Of a DNA stretch of 39,793 nucleotides, positions 33,402 to 39,793 are shown one piece after another; within the stretch, counting starts at the first letter, position 1; each line of letters begins with the position of its first letter. A model generated the notes under the pieces. The model ran no database searches and was not told the DNA's origin. It was given only the letters and a program-made list of their open reading frames with translations. The position numbers and the translations under genes are program-made. The DNA comes from Nitrospira bacterium HGW-Nitrospira-1 (GTDB taxonomy: Bacteria > Nitrospirota > Thermodesulfovibrionia > Thermodesulfovibrionales > UBA6898), in assembly GCA_002839535.1 (NCBI GenBank), contig PGYF01000013.1, forward strand, positions 5,176 through 44,968. The letters run 5' to 3'.

Positions 33402-34577
33402 TTGAAACACAAAATTAGTGTGAACCTTGCATCACGTGTGAAAAACCTGCCCCCTTATCTCTTTGCAGCCATTGACAGGATGAAACAGGAGACCCGGGCA
33501 AAGGGGGTTGATTTAATAGATCTCAGCATTGGCGATCCTGATATCCCTACGCCCGGCCACATTGTTGAAGCCATGAAAATCGCAGTCGGAAAACCGGAAC
33601 ACCACCGCTATCCTTCCTATGAAGGGATGCTCTCTTACAGGGAAGCGGTTGCAGGATGGTATAAAAGACGTTTTAATGCAACAATTGATCCGGCTACGGA
33701 GGCGCTTTCACTTATCGGTTCGAAGGAAGGGATCGGCCATATCCCCCTCGCATTTGTTGAGGCGGGTGATACTGTATTAGTGCCGTCGCCCGGTTATCCG
33801 GTATATCCGGTAAGCGTAGTGTTTGCCGGGGGTAAAAGCCATATTATGCCTCTCAGGGAGGTCAATGGTTTTCTGCCTGATTTCAAGGCCATCCCTGAGG
33901 AGACATTGCGGCATACGAAGCTTATGTTTATAAACTATCCCAACAACCCGACCTCTGCAATCGCTCCGAAGTCGTTTTATGAGGAAGTAATATGCCTTGC
34001 GGCCAAATATAACATCATTGTATGCCATGATGCGGCCTACAGTGAAATATATTTTGATGATGAGAAGCCCTTGAGTTTTATGCAGGTAGACGGCGCAAAG
34101 GATGTTGGCATAGAATTTCATTCCCTTTCCAAAACATACAATATGACCGGATGGAGAATAGGGTTTGCTGTCGGCAACCGCAGTGTTATTGCAGGGCTGG
34201 GGAAGATCAAGAGCAACCTTGATTCCGGAGTGTTTCAGGCCATACAGGAGGCGTCGGTTACCGCCCTGAATACCGATGAAAGGATTTTGTCCGGCATCAG
34301 AAAGACCTATCAGGACAGACGTGATGCCCTATATGATGGACTCAGAGGTATTGGCATCGAAGCCGCCCAACCAAAGGCAAGCTTCTATCTCTGGGCAAAA
34401 GTCCCGAAACAGTTTGATTCTTCAGGCTTTGTTGCGCATATCCTGGAGAAGGCTGGGATTCTTACAACGCCCGGCAATGGATTTGGCGCACCTGGAGAAG
34501 GATATGTACGCTTTGCGTTGACAGCGCCGGTCGAAAGAATAAAGGAAGCTGTTGAAAGGCTCAGGAAGGCCTTCTGA
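33402..34577 (+). CDS. dapL: LL-diaminopimelate aminotransferase
   Basis: Converts tetrahydrodipicolinate directly to LL-diaminopimelate with glutamate, bypassing the succinyl or acetyl intermediates. 391 aa from TTG 33402, chosen because GGAGG lies five bases upstream; ATG 33369 is an alternative with a poor site. Fold type I PLP enzyme: RVKNLPPYLFAAIDRMK, LSIGDPDIPTP, FINYPNNPTSA, and K244 in HSLSKTYNMTGWRIG. Together with dapA, dapF and lysA this gives the DapL variant of the lysine pathway; dapB is not in the window. Confidence 0.95.
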   Translation: MKHKISVNLASRVKNLPPYLFAAIDRMKQETRAKGVDLIDLSIGDPDIPTPGHIVEAMKIAVGKPEHHRYPSYEGMLSYREAVAGWYKRRFNATIDPATEALSLIGSKEGIGHIPLAFVEAGDTVLVPSPGYPVYPVSVVFAGGKSHIMPLREVNGFLPDFKAIPEETLRHTKLMFINYPNNPTSAIAPKSFYEEVICLAAKYNIIVCHDAAYSEIYFDDEKPLSFMQVDGAKDVGIEFHSLSKTYNMTGWRIGFAVGNRSVIAGLGKIKSNLDSGVFQAIQEASVTALNTDERILSGIRKTYQDRRDALYDGLRGIGIEAAQPKASFYLWAKVPKQFDSSGFVAHILEKAGILTTPGNGFGAPGEGYVRFALTAPVERIKEAVERLRKAF

Positions 34578-34585
34578 TTTTTTGT

Positions 34586-35077
34586 ATGGCTATTGTTTAT
34601 ATAGGTATAGGATCTAATCTTGGCGACAGGCATAAAAACTGTCTCATGGCCATTGCCCTTTTGAGACAGAATGGTCTTTTGGTAACAAAACAGTCCTCGA
34701 TGTATGAAACAGAACCTTGGGGGGTTGCTGAGCAGCCTGCCTTTGTAAATATGGCTGTTGAGATAGATACAGAGCTTGCACCCATGATGCTTCTGTGCCT
34801 GCTTAAGAAAATAGAAAAAGCTATGGGGCGGCAGGAAGCGCTAAGATGGGGTCCCCGCATTGCAGACCTTGATATCCTCCTCTATAATGATATCACTTTA
34901 AATACGGACGCCCTCACCATCCCCCATCCCTTGATCCATGAAAGGGAATTCGTTCTCAAACCATTATCTGAGATAGCAAAGGATTTCGTACATCCTGTTT
35001 TGAAAAAAAGGATTGGAGATTTGATGAGTAAAGAAAGCAAACTGCGGAAAATGGGCTATCAAGTTGTGCCTATTTAA
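34586..35077 (+). CDS. folK: 2-amino-4-hydroxy-6-hydroxymethyldihydropteridine pyrophosphokinase
   Basis: Adds pyrophosphate from ATP to the pterin substrate in folate synthesis. 163 aa. It shows YIGIGSNLGDR, ETEPWGVAEQPAFVN, EKAMGRQEALRWGPRIADLDILLYND (the two catalytic Asp residues lie in ADLDILL) and PHPLIHEREFVLKPL. It starts 8 bases after dapL and probably shares its transcript. The composite repeat follows. Confidence 0.97.
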   Translation: MAIVYIGIGSNLGDRHKNCLMAIALLRQNGLLVTKQSSMYETEPWGVAEQPAFVNMAVEIDTELAPMMLLCLLKKIEKAMGRQEALRWGPRIADLDILLYNDITLNTDALTIPHPLIHEREFVLKPLSEIAKDFVHPVLKKRIGDLMSKESKLRKMGYQVVPI

Positions 35078-35127
35078 GCGTGCCGGCGTGCTTTCTGAAA
35101 AAGATATGCTCAAGATCGGAGAGACGA

Positions 35128-35395
35128 GTGAAGAACCCTGTGCCAAGAGCACAGGGCGTCAAAAGTCAAAACAAATTTATTCTGTCATTGTCCGGCTTGA
35201 CCCCCGCATCAAGCATGCCCTCTGATTGACCGGACAATCCAGGATAGGGTATGGATTCCCCGATCAAGCATGCCCTCTGACTTGATCAGGGGGTCGTGGA
35301 ATGACAGAGGGGGGGTCGGGGAATGACACAAATTAGAAAGCAATTCATCCCTGTGCCAAGAGCACAGGGAGTTCTTGCTTATTCATTAAAATTCA
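35128..35395. repeat. Composite palindromic repeat, copy B
   Basis: The 96 bases 35128-35223 are identical to 39698-39793. From 35183 the copy also aligns with copy A at the window start and ends with the same AAGCAATTCATCCCTGTGC hairpin (35345-35363) and TTGCTTATTCATTA. Internally it has a duplicated segment containing CATCAAGCATGCCCTCTGA-type and TCAAGCATGCCCTCTGA pieces. A small hairpin CCCTGTGC-CAAGA-GCACAGGG lies at 35136-35156. No gene seen between folK and pgi (35078-35465). Confidence 0.88.
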
Positions 35396-35465
35396 ACTGG
35401 ATATCTGCTGAAGGCGCTAACAAATCATTCAACCGGGCCCGCGCCTTAGCTTCGCATTATCCGGC

Positions 35466-37121
35466 CTATGCTTTTCTCATCTCCTTATACGCATTGATCA
35501 GCCCGTTTGTGGATGAATCATGGGTTGTCACCGGAGCATCATCCGCTATCTCAGGGAGTATCCTGTTTGCCAGCTGCTTGCCGAGTTCCACTCCCCACTG
35601 GTCGAAACTGAAGATATTCCAAATCACGCCCTGCGTAAAGATTTTGTGCTCATACATCGCGATAAGGCTTCCAAGCGTCCTCGGGGTGAGTTTCTTAAAG
35701 AGGATGGAGTTGGTCGGACGGTTGCCTGTGAAGACTTTAAACGGCGCGAGCATCTTTATCTCCTCTTCGCTCTTGCCCGAGGCCCTAAGCTCTGCTATGA
35801 CCTCTTCCTCTGTCTTGCCATTCATCAAGGCCTCTGTCTGGGCAAAGAAGTTCGAAAGCAGTATTTTATGATGCTCACCCACAGGATTGTGGCTTATCGC
35901 AGGAGCGAGGAAGTCGCAGGGGATGGGCCTTGTGCCCTGATGGATAAGTTGATAGAAGGCATGCTGACCGTTTGTGCCCGGCTCTCCCCAGATGACCGGG
36001 CCTGTCTGGTAAGCGACCTCCAGGCCGTCTCTGTCAACGTATTTGCCGCTGCTCTCCATATCAGCCTGCTGGGAGTAGGCTGCAAAACAGCGCATATACT
36101 GATCGTAGGGGAGGATAGCATGGGTCTGTGCGCCGTAAAAGTTGTTGTTCCAGACGCCGATGAGGGCCAGTATAACCGGGATGTTTTTTTCAAAAGGAGT
36201 TTCCCTGAAATGCCTGTCCATGGCGTGAGCGCCTTCCAATAGTCCGATAAAATTCTGAAAGCCGATTGAACAGGCAATTGAAAGTCCTATTGCCGACCAG
36301 AGCGAATACCTGCCGCCGACCCAGTCCCAGAATACAAACATGTTTTCCAGGGCTATGCCGAATTTCTTTACCTCTGTTTCATTGGTCGAGATAGCCACAA
36401 AGTGGTTTTTTACATATACTTTGTCCTTTGCTGAATCAAGAAACCACTTTCGCGCTGTGCGGGCGTTCGTCATGGTCTCCTGGGTGGTGAAGGTCTTCGA
36501 TGCGATCATGAATAGTGTTGTCTCAGGTGACAACTGCTTCAGGGTTTCTGTGATATGTGTAGCGTCGATATTCGAGACAAAGTGTGTCCTGATGTGCGGT
36601 ACTGCATAGGGTCTTAGCGCCTCGGTTACCATGACAGGCCCGAGGTCTGAGCCTCCGATGCCGATGTTTACGATGTCTGTTACTGCCTTCCCTGTATAAC
36701 CCTTCCATTCCCCTGAGATGACCCTGTCTGAAAATACCTCCATCTGCCCCAGCACGGCATTCACCCCGGGCATAACGTCCTTTCCATCGACAAAGATCGG
36801 CGTGTTCGATCGGTTTCTCAGCGCAACATGAAGGACTGCCCTGCCTTCCGTCTCATTGATTTTATCGCCGGAGAAGATCTTTTCTATTGCGTCTTTGACG
36901 TCTGTTTCATCCGCAAGCCCAAGGAGAAGGCGCATGGTCTCACTGTCTATGCTGTTTTTTGAATAGTCAAGCAGGACGTCTTCAAATCTGAGGGAGAACT
37001 TCACAAACCTTTCAGGGTCTTCGCCGAACAGATCTTTCATAAGCCTGTTCTTCATGGCCTTGTAATGGTCTCGAAGACCTTTCCAGGCCTCTGTCTGCAA
37101 TGGGTTGATCTTCTTAAGCAT
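35466..37121 (-). CDS. pgi: Glucose-6-phosphate isomerase
   Basis: Interconverts glucose-6-phosphate and fructose-6-phosphate. 551 aa, the length of the E. coli/eukaryote class. [16 protein letters not shown] near residue 150, [52 protein letters not shown] containing the catalytic Glu-Pro loop and His, and [11 protein letters not shown] with the C-terminal Lys. Its stop lies in unique DNA 70 bases after the repeat. It stands alone on this strand between repeat copy B and the rluD-like gene. Confidence 0.97.
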   Translation of the reverse strand: MLKKINPLQTEAWKGLRDHYKAMKNRLMKDLFGEDPERFVKFSLRFEDVLLDYSKNSIDSETMRLLLGLADETDVKDAIEKIFSGDKINETEGRAVLHVALRNRSNTPIFVDGKDVMPGVNAVLGQMEVFSDRVISGEWKGYTGKAVTDIVNIGIGGSDLGPVMVTEALRPYAVPHIRTHFVSNIDATHITETLKQLSPETTLFMIASKTFTTQETMTNARTARKWFLDSAKDKVYVKNHFVAISTNETEVKKFGIALENMFVFWDWVGGRYSLWSAIGLSIACSIGFQNFIGLLEGAHAMDRHFRETPFEKNIPVILALIGVWNNNFYGAQTHAILPYDQYMRCFAAYSQQADMESSGKYVDRDGLEVAYQTGPVIWGEPGTNGQHAFYQLIHQGTRPIPCDFLAPAISHNPVGEHHKILLSNFFAQTEALMNGKTEEEVIAELRASGKSEEEIKMLAPFKVFTGNRPTNSILFKKLTPRTLGSLIAMYEHKIFTQGVIWNIFSFDQWGVELGKQLANRILPEIADDAPVTTHDSSTNGLINAYKEMRKA

Positions 37122-37172
37122 GACTGCCTCCGTAATTGCGCATAATATTCTTCAAGACCTTCCTTACTGCTT

Positions 37173-38108
37173 TTATCCCCTGGTATTATTTTTCAGCAGC
37201 ACGATCTTTTCTCTCATATCCTGTGGTATTTCACTCCTGAATTCCATATATTCCCCTGTTGTGGGATGGGTAAAACCGAGCAGTTCAGCATGGAGCATCT
37301 GACGTGGAAAGAGTATCTTTCCGCTCCCTCTCTCAATAGAAGTTTTTTTTCCGTATGTCTTGTCTCCGAGCACCGGATGACCGATTGATGCAAAATGCAC
37401 GCGTATCTGGTGCGTCCTGCCTGTCAAGAGCTTTGCCTCGATAAGGGTCGCGTCAGTGAGACTTTCTATCACCCTCCAGGTGGTGACCGCCTCTTTGCCT
37501 TTCCGAACCTTTGTGGACATCTTCTTTCTGTCGGAAGAAGACCTGCCGATCTTCAGGACTATTTCGCCGCTGACAGTTTTTAATGTTCCATAGATCAGCG
37601 CCTTATATTTTCTGTTTATCGATCTTTGTTTAAACTGCCCAACAAGATTGTAATATGCGCTGTCATCAAGCGCAACGACCATGACGCCGGAAGTATCTTT
37701 ATCCAGGCGATGCACAACGCCCGGCCTCAGCGGCCCTCCGACTGAGGCGAGTTTTTTGCTGTGATATGCGATCGCATTCAGAAGCGTTCCGCTGCTGTGG
37801 CCTGCCGCGGGATAGATGACCATATCAGGCGGTTTGTTTACCACGATAAGAAAATCATCGCTATACAGTATTTCAAGCGGTATATTCTCCGGCGCAAGTG
37901 TCCGGTCTTCGTCCGGGATTGTTATGGATATGGTGTCTCCATATTTTGTCTTGTAGTTGGGTTTGGTGGGGAGATGGTTAATCTGCACCAGGCCTTTTTC
38001 GATCAGGTGATGCACCTGGGAGCGGGTAATTCCTGACAACTCCGATGTCTGGACATCCACTCTTTTCCCTGCTTCTTCTATGCTGATCTGGAATTCGGTT
38101 TTTTTCAT
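37173..38108 (-). CDS. rluD: RluD-family 23S rRNA pseudouridine synthase
   Basis: Isomerises uridines in the large rRNA. 311 aa. The S4 RNA-binding domain (residues of about 10-70) has RVDVQTSELSGITRSQVHHL. The catalytic domain has NKPPDMVIYPAAGH and HRLDKDTSGVMVVA with catalytic Asp136, then KLLTGRTHQIRVHFASIGHPVLGDKTYG. It fits the RluA/RluC/RluD family; RluD (helix 69) is the closest by context and N-terminal S4 domain but not proven. Confidence 0.93.
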   Translation of the reverse strand: MKKTEFQISIEEAGKRVDVQTSELSGITRSQVHHLIEKGLVQINHLPTKPNYKTKYGDTISITIPDEDRTLAPENIPLEILYSDDFLIVVNKPPDMVIYPAAGHSSGTLLNAIAYHSKKLASVGGPLRPGVVHRLDKDTSGVMVVALDDSAYYNLVGQFKQRSINRKYKALIYGTLKTVSGEIVLKIGRSSSDRKKMSTKVRKGKEAVTTWRVIESLTDATLIEAKLLTGRTHQIRVHFASIGHPVLGDKTYGKKTSIERGSGKILFPRQMLHAELLGFTHPTTGEYMEFRSEIPQDMREKIVLLKNNTRG

Positions 38109-38269
38109 CTGAGGGTAATTTTACCTGAAATTATGATAAATTGGGGACTGCCTCATAAATTAATCTGACTGGAGCTTTATATTGATTGTAATGAATCAGT
38201 TATTTAAGATATGATTTTAATCAAGATTGCCAAAACAGGCAACTTGGTAGTTCAATCGTTACACAAACA
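38109..38269. other. Intergenic stretch between the rluD-like gene and the broken HTH gene
   Basis: AT-rich, with no open frame, tRNA or strong hairpin. It contains CATAAATTAATCTG (38154-38167), similar to TATAAATTAATCTG at 39171-39184, perhaps relics of a small duplicated element. A TATCAT on the minus strand near 38130 could be part of the rluD promoter but I found no good -35. Confidence 0.5.
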
Positions 38270-38674
38270 ATGAAAACAAATTACTAAAAAGAAGCAGCAA
38301 AAATAGCAAAAGCATTTACTCAAGTTTTAGGGTTTAAACTTGATAAAGCGCTGCTTGAAAAAATGGATGCAACTGCAGTGGTTTCATTCAAGCCGTTAGC
38401 TAACTTATTGAAGAATAAGAGAACAGAAATTAACGGAGATTTAAGGGCTTTTTGCAAATCAAATGGTTTTACTCAATATAAGATTAAATATATTGAAGAA
38501 AGCAGTGTCAGAAATCTTGACAGGGATATATTGGCAAAGTACGTTAGAACAATCAACGCAGAAAAAGAGATGAAAGACTGGATTTTAAAGTATCCAAATG
38601 TTGCAAAGAAATACAAAATAGACACAATGATTGGGGATAGGTCCCTCAAAGCCAACCGCGCTAATCTTATATGA
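38270..38674 (+). pseudogene. HTH-like gene with an early in-frame stop
   Basis: From ATG 38270 the frame reads five codons to TAA (38285-38287) and then stays open to 38674 without another stop. The residues just after the stop (KEAAKIAKAFTQVLGFKLDK) look like normal protein. If ATG 38363 is used, a 103-aa protein remains, with INGDLRAFCKSNGFTQYKIKYIEES, reminiscent of an XRE-type helix-turn-helix. No good ribosome site precedes 38363. It could be a regulator of the following toxin-antitoxin pair, truncated by a nonsense mutation. The family call is tentative. Confidence 0.5.
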
Positions 38675-38703
38675 GGAGTAATCTTGGAGACAGGAGGTTA
38701 TCA

Positions 38704-38919
38704 ATGAAACTTACAGCAATTATTGAACGTGAAGGTGATGGATACGTATCACTGTGCCCGGAGTTAGATATCGCAAGCCAAGGGGATAGTGTCGAACAGG
38801 CCCGGGACAATCTTCGTGAAGCGTTGGAACTGTTTTTCGAGACTGCATCACCCGAGGAGGTAAAACAGCGACTTCACGACGAGGTTTTCGTTACCCAACT
38901 TGAGGTGGCACTTGGGTAA
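38704..38919 (+). CDS. hicB: HicB-family antitoxin
   Basis: 71 aa. The N-terminus KLTAIIEREGDGYVSLCPE and DIASQGDSVEQARDNLREALE are the HicB/UPF0150 fold. The short form lacks a C-terminal DNA-binding domain. It starts at ATG 38704 with AGGAGG six bases upstream. The end overlaps hicA by 8 bases. Expected to neutralise HicA and repress the operon. Confidence 0.93.
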   Translation: MKLTAIIEREGDGYVSLCPELDIASQGDSVEQARDNLREALELFFETASPEEVKQRLHDEVFVTQLEVALG

Positions 38920-39133
38920 GTTGCGTGTCCTTTCCGGGAAAGAGGTATGTGCCATCTTGACCAATCAAGGCTTTGAGCAAGTGCGCCAGCGCAGTAGCCA
39001 CATCGTAATGCAGAAGAAGTTACCCCGAGGTACGATAACTGTTCCTGTTCCAGACCATAATGAAATCCGAATTGGGACGCTGCAATCTATAATCCGCCAG
39101 TCAGGGCTGCCTCGAAGTGAATTTGAATTATAA
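38912..39133 (+). CDS. hicA: HicA-family toxin (mRNA interferase)
   Basis: 73 aa, double-stranded-RNA-binding-like fold. KEVCAILTNQGFEQVRQRSSHIVMQK contains the catalytic His in the SSHIVM segment. TVPVPDHNEIRIGTLQSIIRQSGLP is the typical HicA ending. I chose TTG 38912 with GAGGTGG just upstream; TTG 38900 and 38921 are alternatives. In the common antitoxin-then-toxin order, and probably a functional pair. Confidence 0.92.
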   Translation: MGKLRVLSGKEVCAILTNQGFEQVRQRSSHIVMQKKLPRGTITVPVPDHNEIRIGTLQSIIRQSGLPRSEFEL

Positions 39134-39214
39134 CCACCTGGTGCCTAACACTTATAATGCCCTGCGCGCTTATAAATTAATCTGTTAAATTATTCATCCG
39201 CTTATAAAATAATC

Positions 39215-39252
39215 TTGACAAACATATAAATACATGGTCATATGATGATATG
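39215..39252 (+). promoter_or_regulatory. arsR promoter with overlapping dyad
   Basis: Perfect TTGACA (39215-39220), a 17-base spacer and TCATAT (39238-39243) put the transcription start near base 39250, the A of the arsR ATG, with no ribosome site between. A dyad CATAT-GATG-ATATG (39239-39252) covers the -10 and start codon and could be an ArsR operator (inference). Confidence 0.6.
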
Positions 39253-39654
39253 AAAAAGATCCAAAAGATTATGGGCCTGCTCTCTGATAACGCCCGCCTG
39301 AGGATATTGATGCTTCTGATGAGCAGGGAATCATGCGTATGCCAGGTTATGGGTGTTCTCGGCATTTCGCAGCCCCTCGTGTCGAGGAATCTAAAACTCC
39401 TTGGCGATGTTGGTTTTCTGGAAGGACGGAAGGAAGGCAAGCTCGTCTTTTATTCAATGAAAAAAAAGATGGATGACTTCAACGCCGGAATAATCGGGTT
39501 ATTGAGAGAGACTTTAAGAGGCGACAGAATTTTATCAAAAGATATCAGGTCGCTTCGAGCCTGCGAGGAGTTTCAGAAAAAGTCGGGAAAGTGCGATATG
39601 AAGACTTTTTCTGAATATATGTCAAAGAGACGCGGAAAGGCGTCAAGAGTTTAG
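39250..39654 (+). CDS. arsR: ArsR-family transcriptional regulator
   Basis: 134 aa winged helix. LSDNARLRILMLLMSRESCVCQVMGVLG holds C29 and C31, in the place of the ArsR metal-binding CVC motif. SQPLVSRNLKLLGDVGFLEGRKEGKLVFYSM is the recognition helix and wing. Further cysteines lie in the C-terminal part (RACEEF, GKCDMK). Expected to sense a thiophilic metal or arsenite and repress itself. No arsenic-resistance genes follow before the window ends, so the target is unknown. Confidence 0.92.
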   Translation: MKKIQKIMGLLSDNARLRILMLLMSRESCVCQVMGVLGISQPLVSRNLKLLGDVGFLEGRKEGKLVFYSMKKKMDDFNAGIIGLLRETLRGDRILSKDIRSLRACEEFQKKSGKCDMKTFSEYMSKRRGKASRV

Positions 39655-39697
39655 CCCGCCTAATGCAGCAAGTGACGAGTAACAATGTCCCGGTTTT

Positions 39698-39793
39698 GTG
39701 AAGAACCCTGTGCCAAGAGCACAGGGCGTCAAAAGTCAAAACAAATTTATTCTGTCATTGTCCGGCTTGACCCCCGCATCAAGCATGCCCTCT
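39698..39793. repeat. Composite palindromic repeat, copy C (3' end cut by window)
   Basis: These 96 bases are identical to 35128-35223, including the CCCTGTGC-CAAGA-GCACAGGG hairpin (39706-39726) and GTCATTGTCCGGCTTGACC. The last 41 bases are also identical to bases 1-41. No gene is seen from 39655 to the end. Confidence 0.9.

Noticed and set aside
35323-35871. 182-residue + strand open frame spanning the repeat and the pgi end
   Set aside because: It begins in the repeat and then runs antisense to pgi; no family resemblance.
35520-36242. 240-residue open frame on the + strand opposite pgi
   Set aside because: It lies wholly within pgi, whose protein is clearly conserved. The antisense frame has no recognisable motif or ribosome site.

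Overview
The window reads as a chromosomal segment of an anaerobic or microaerophilic Gram-negative-type bacterium, most likely Nitrospirota (Thermodesulfovibrio-like). This is an inference from gene content, not from a marker-gene search. The supporting features are the futalosine menaquinone pathway (mqnB, mqnD), lysine synthesis by diaminopimelate aminotransferase (dapL), CcsB-type cytochrome c assembly next to hemA/hemC, a short EF-Ts (206 aa), a compact aconitase (about 650 aa) and a heme-containing Tll0287-like sensor.

Layout. 1-212: multicopy palindromic repeat and a strong hairpin. 250-5015 (+): argG, dprA, a small acidic gene and topA, which is frameshifted at an A-run near 4593-4597. 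5075-8322 (+): a 47-aa cysteine protein, ccsB, hemA, hemC. 8343-11777 (-): rpsB, tsf, pyrH, frr, a 45-aa gene and a DksA-like protein with a histone-H1-like tail. 11976-19619 (+): mqnB and mqnD, separated by about 6 kb of AT-richer accessory DNA. That DNA holds a MITE-like repeat, a TIGR04255 / unknown / DUF7689-like trio, a nuclease-methyltransferase fusion, a RhuM-Doc protein, a short specificity subunit and a DUF3024 protein. 19725-20768 (+): a polytopic membrane protein. 20668-24550 (-): lysA, dapF, dapA and a lipoyl/octanoyl transferase. 24681-26627 (+): aconitase. 26741-27012: tRNA-Lys, a repeat, a tRNA 3'-end fragment and a terminator. 27019-33224 (-): a chemosensory cluster (periplasmic protein, DUF4388-like protein, heme sensor, REC-DUF4388, REC, CheW, CheA-REC). 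33402-35077 (+): dapL, folK. 35128-35395: second copy of the composite repeat. 35466-38108 (-): pgi and rluD-like. 38270-39654 (+): a broken HTH-like gene, hicB-hicA and arsR. 39698-39793: third copy of the composite repeat, cut by the window end.

How the genes connect. Heme synthesis (hemA, hemC) is placed with cytochrome c assembly, and the chemosensory cluster contains a putative covalent-heme sensor. lysA-dapF-dapA on one strand and dapL about 9 kb away supply most of the aminotransferase route to lysine. The accessory block interrupts the menaquinone locus so that mqnD now follows the restriction-modification cassette by 3 nt.

The most unusual theme is that short intergenic-type repeats sit in frame inside essential genes: topA and hemC share an identical 16-bp core, dapF carries two different inserts, and mqnB carries a perfect 17-bp-arm palindrome. 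The window begins and ends inside copies of one repeat, which suggests a contig broken at a repeat. All calls come from reading the sequence; no database search was run.
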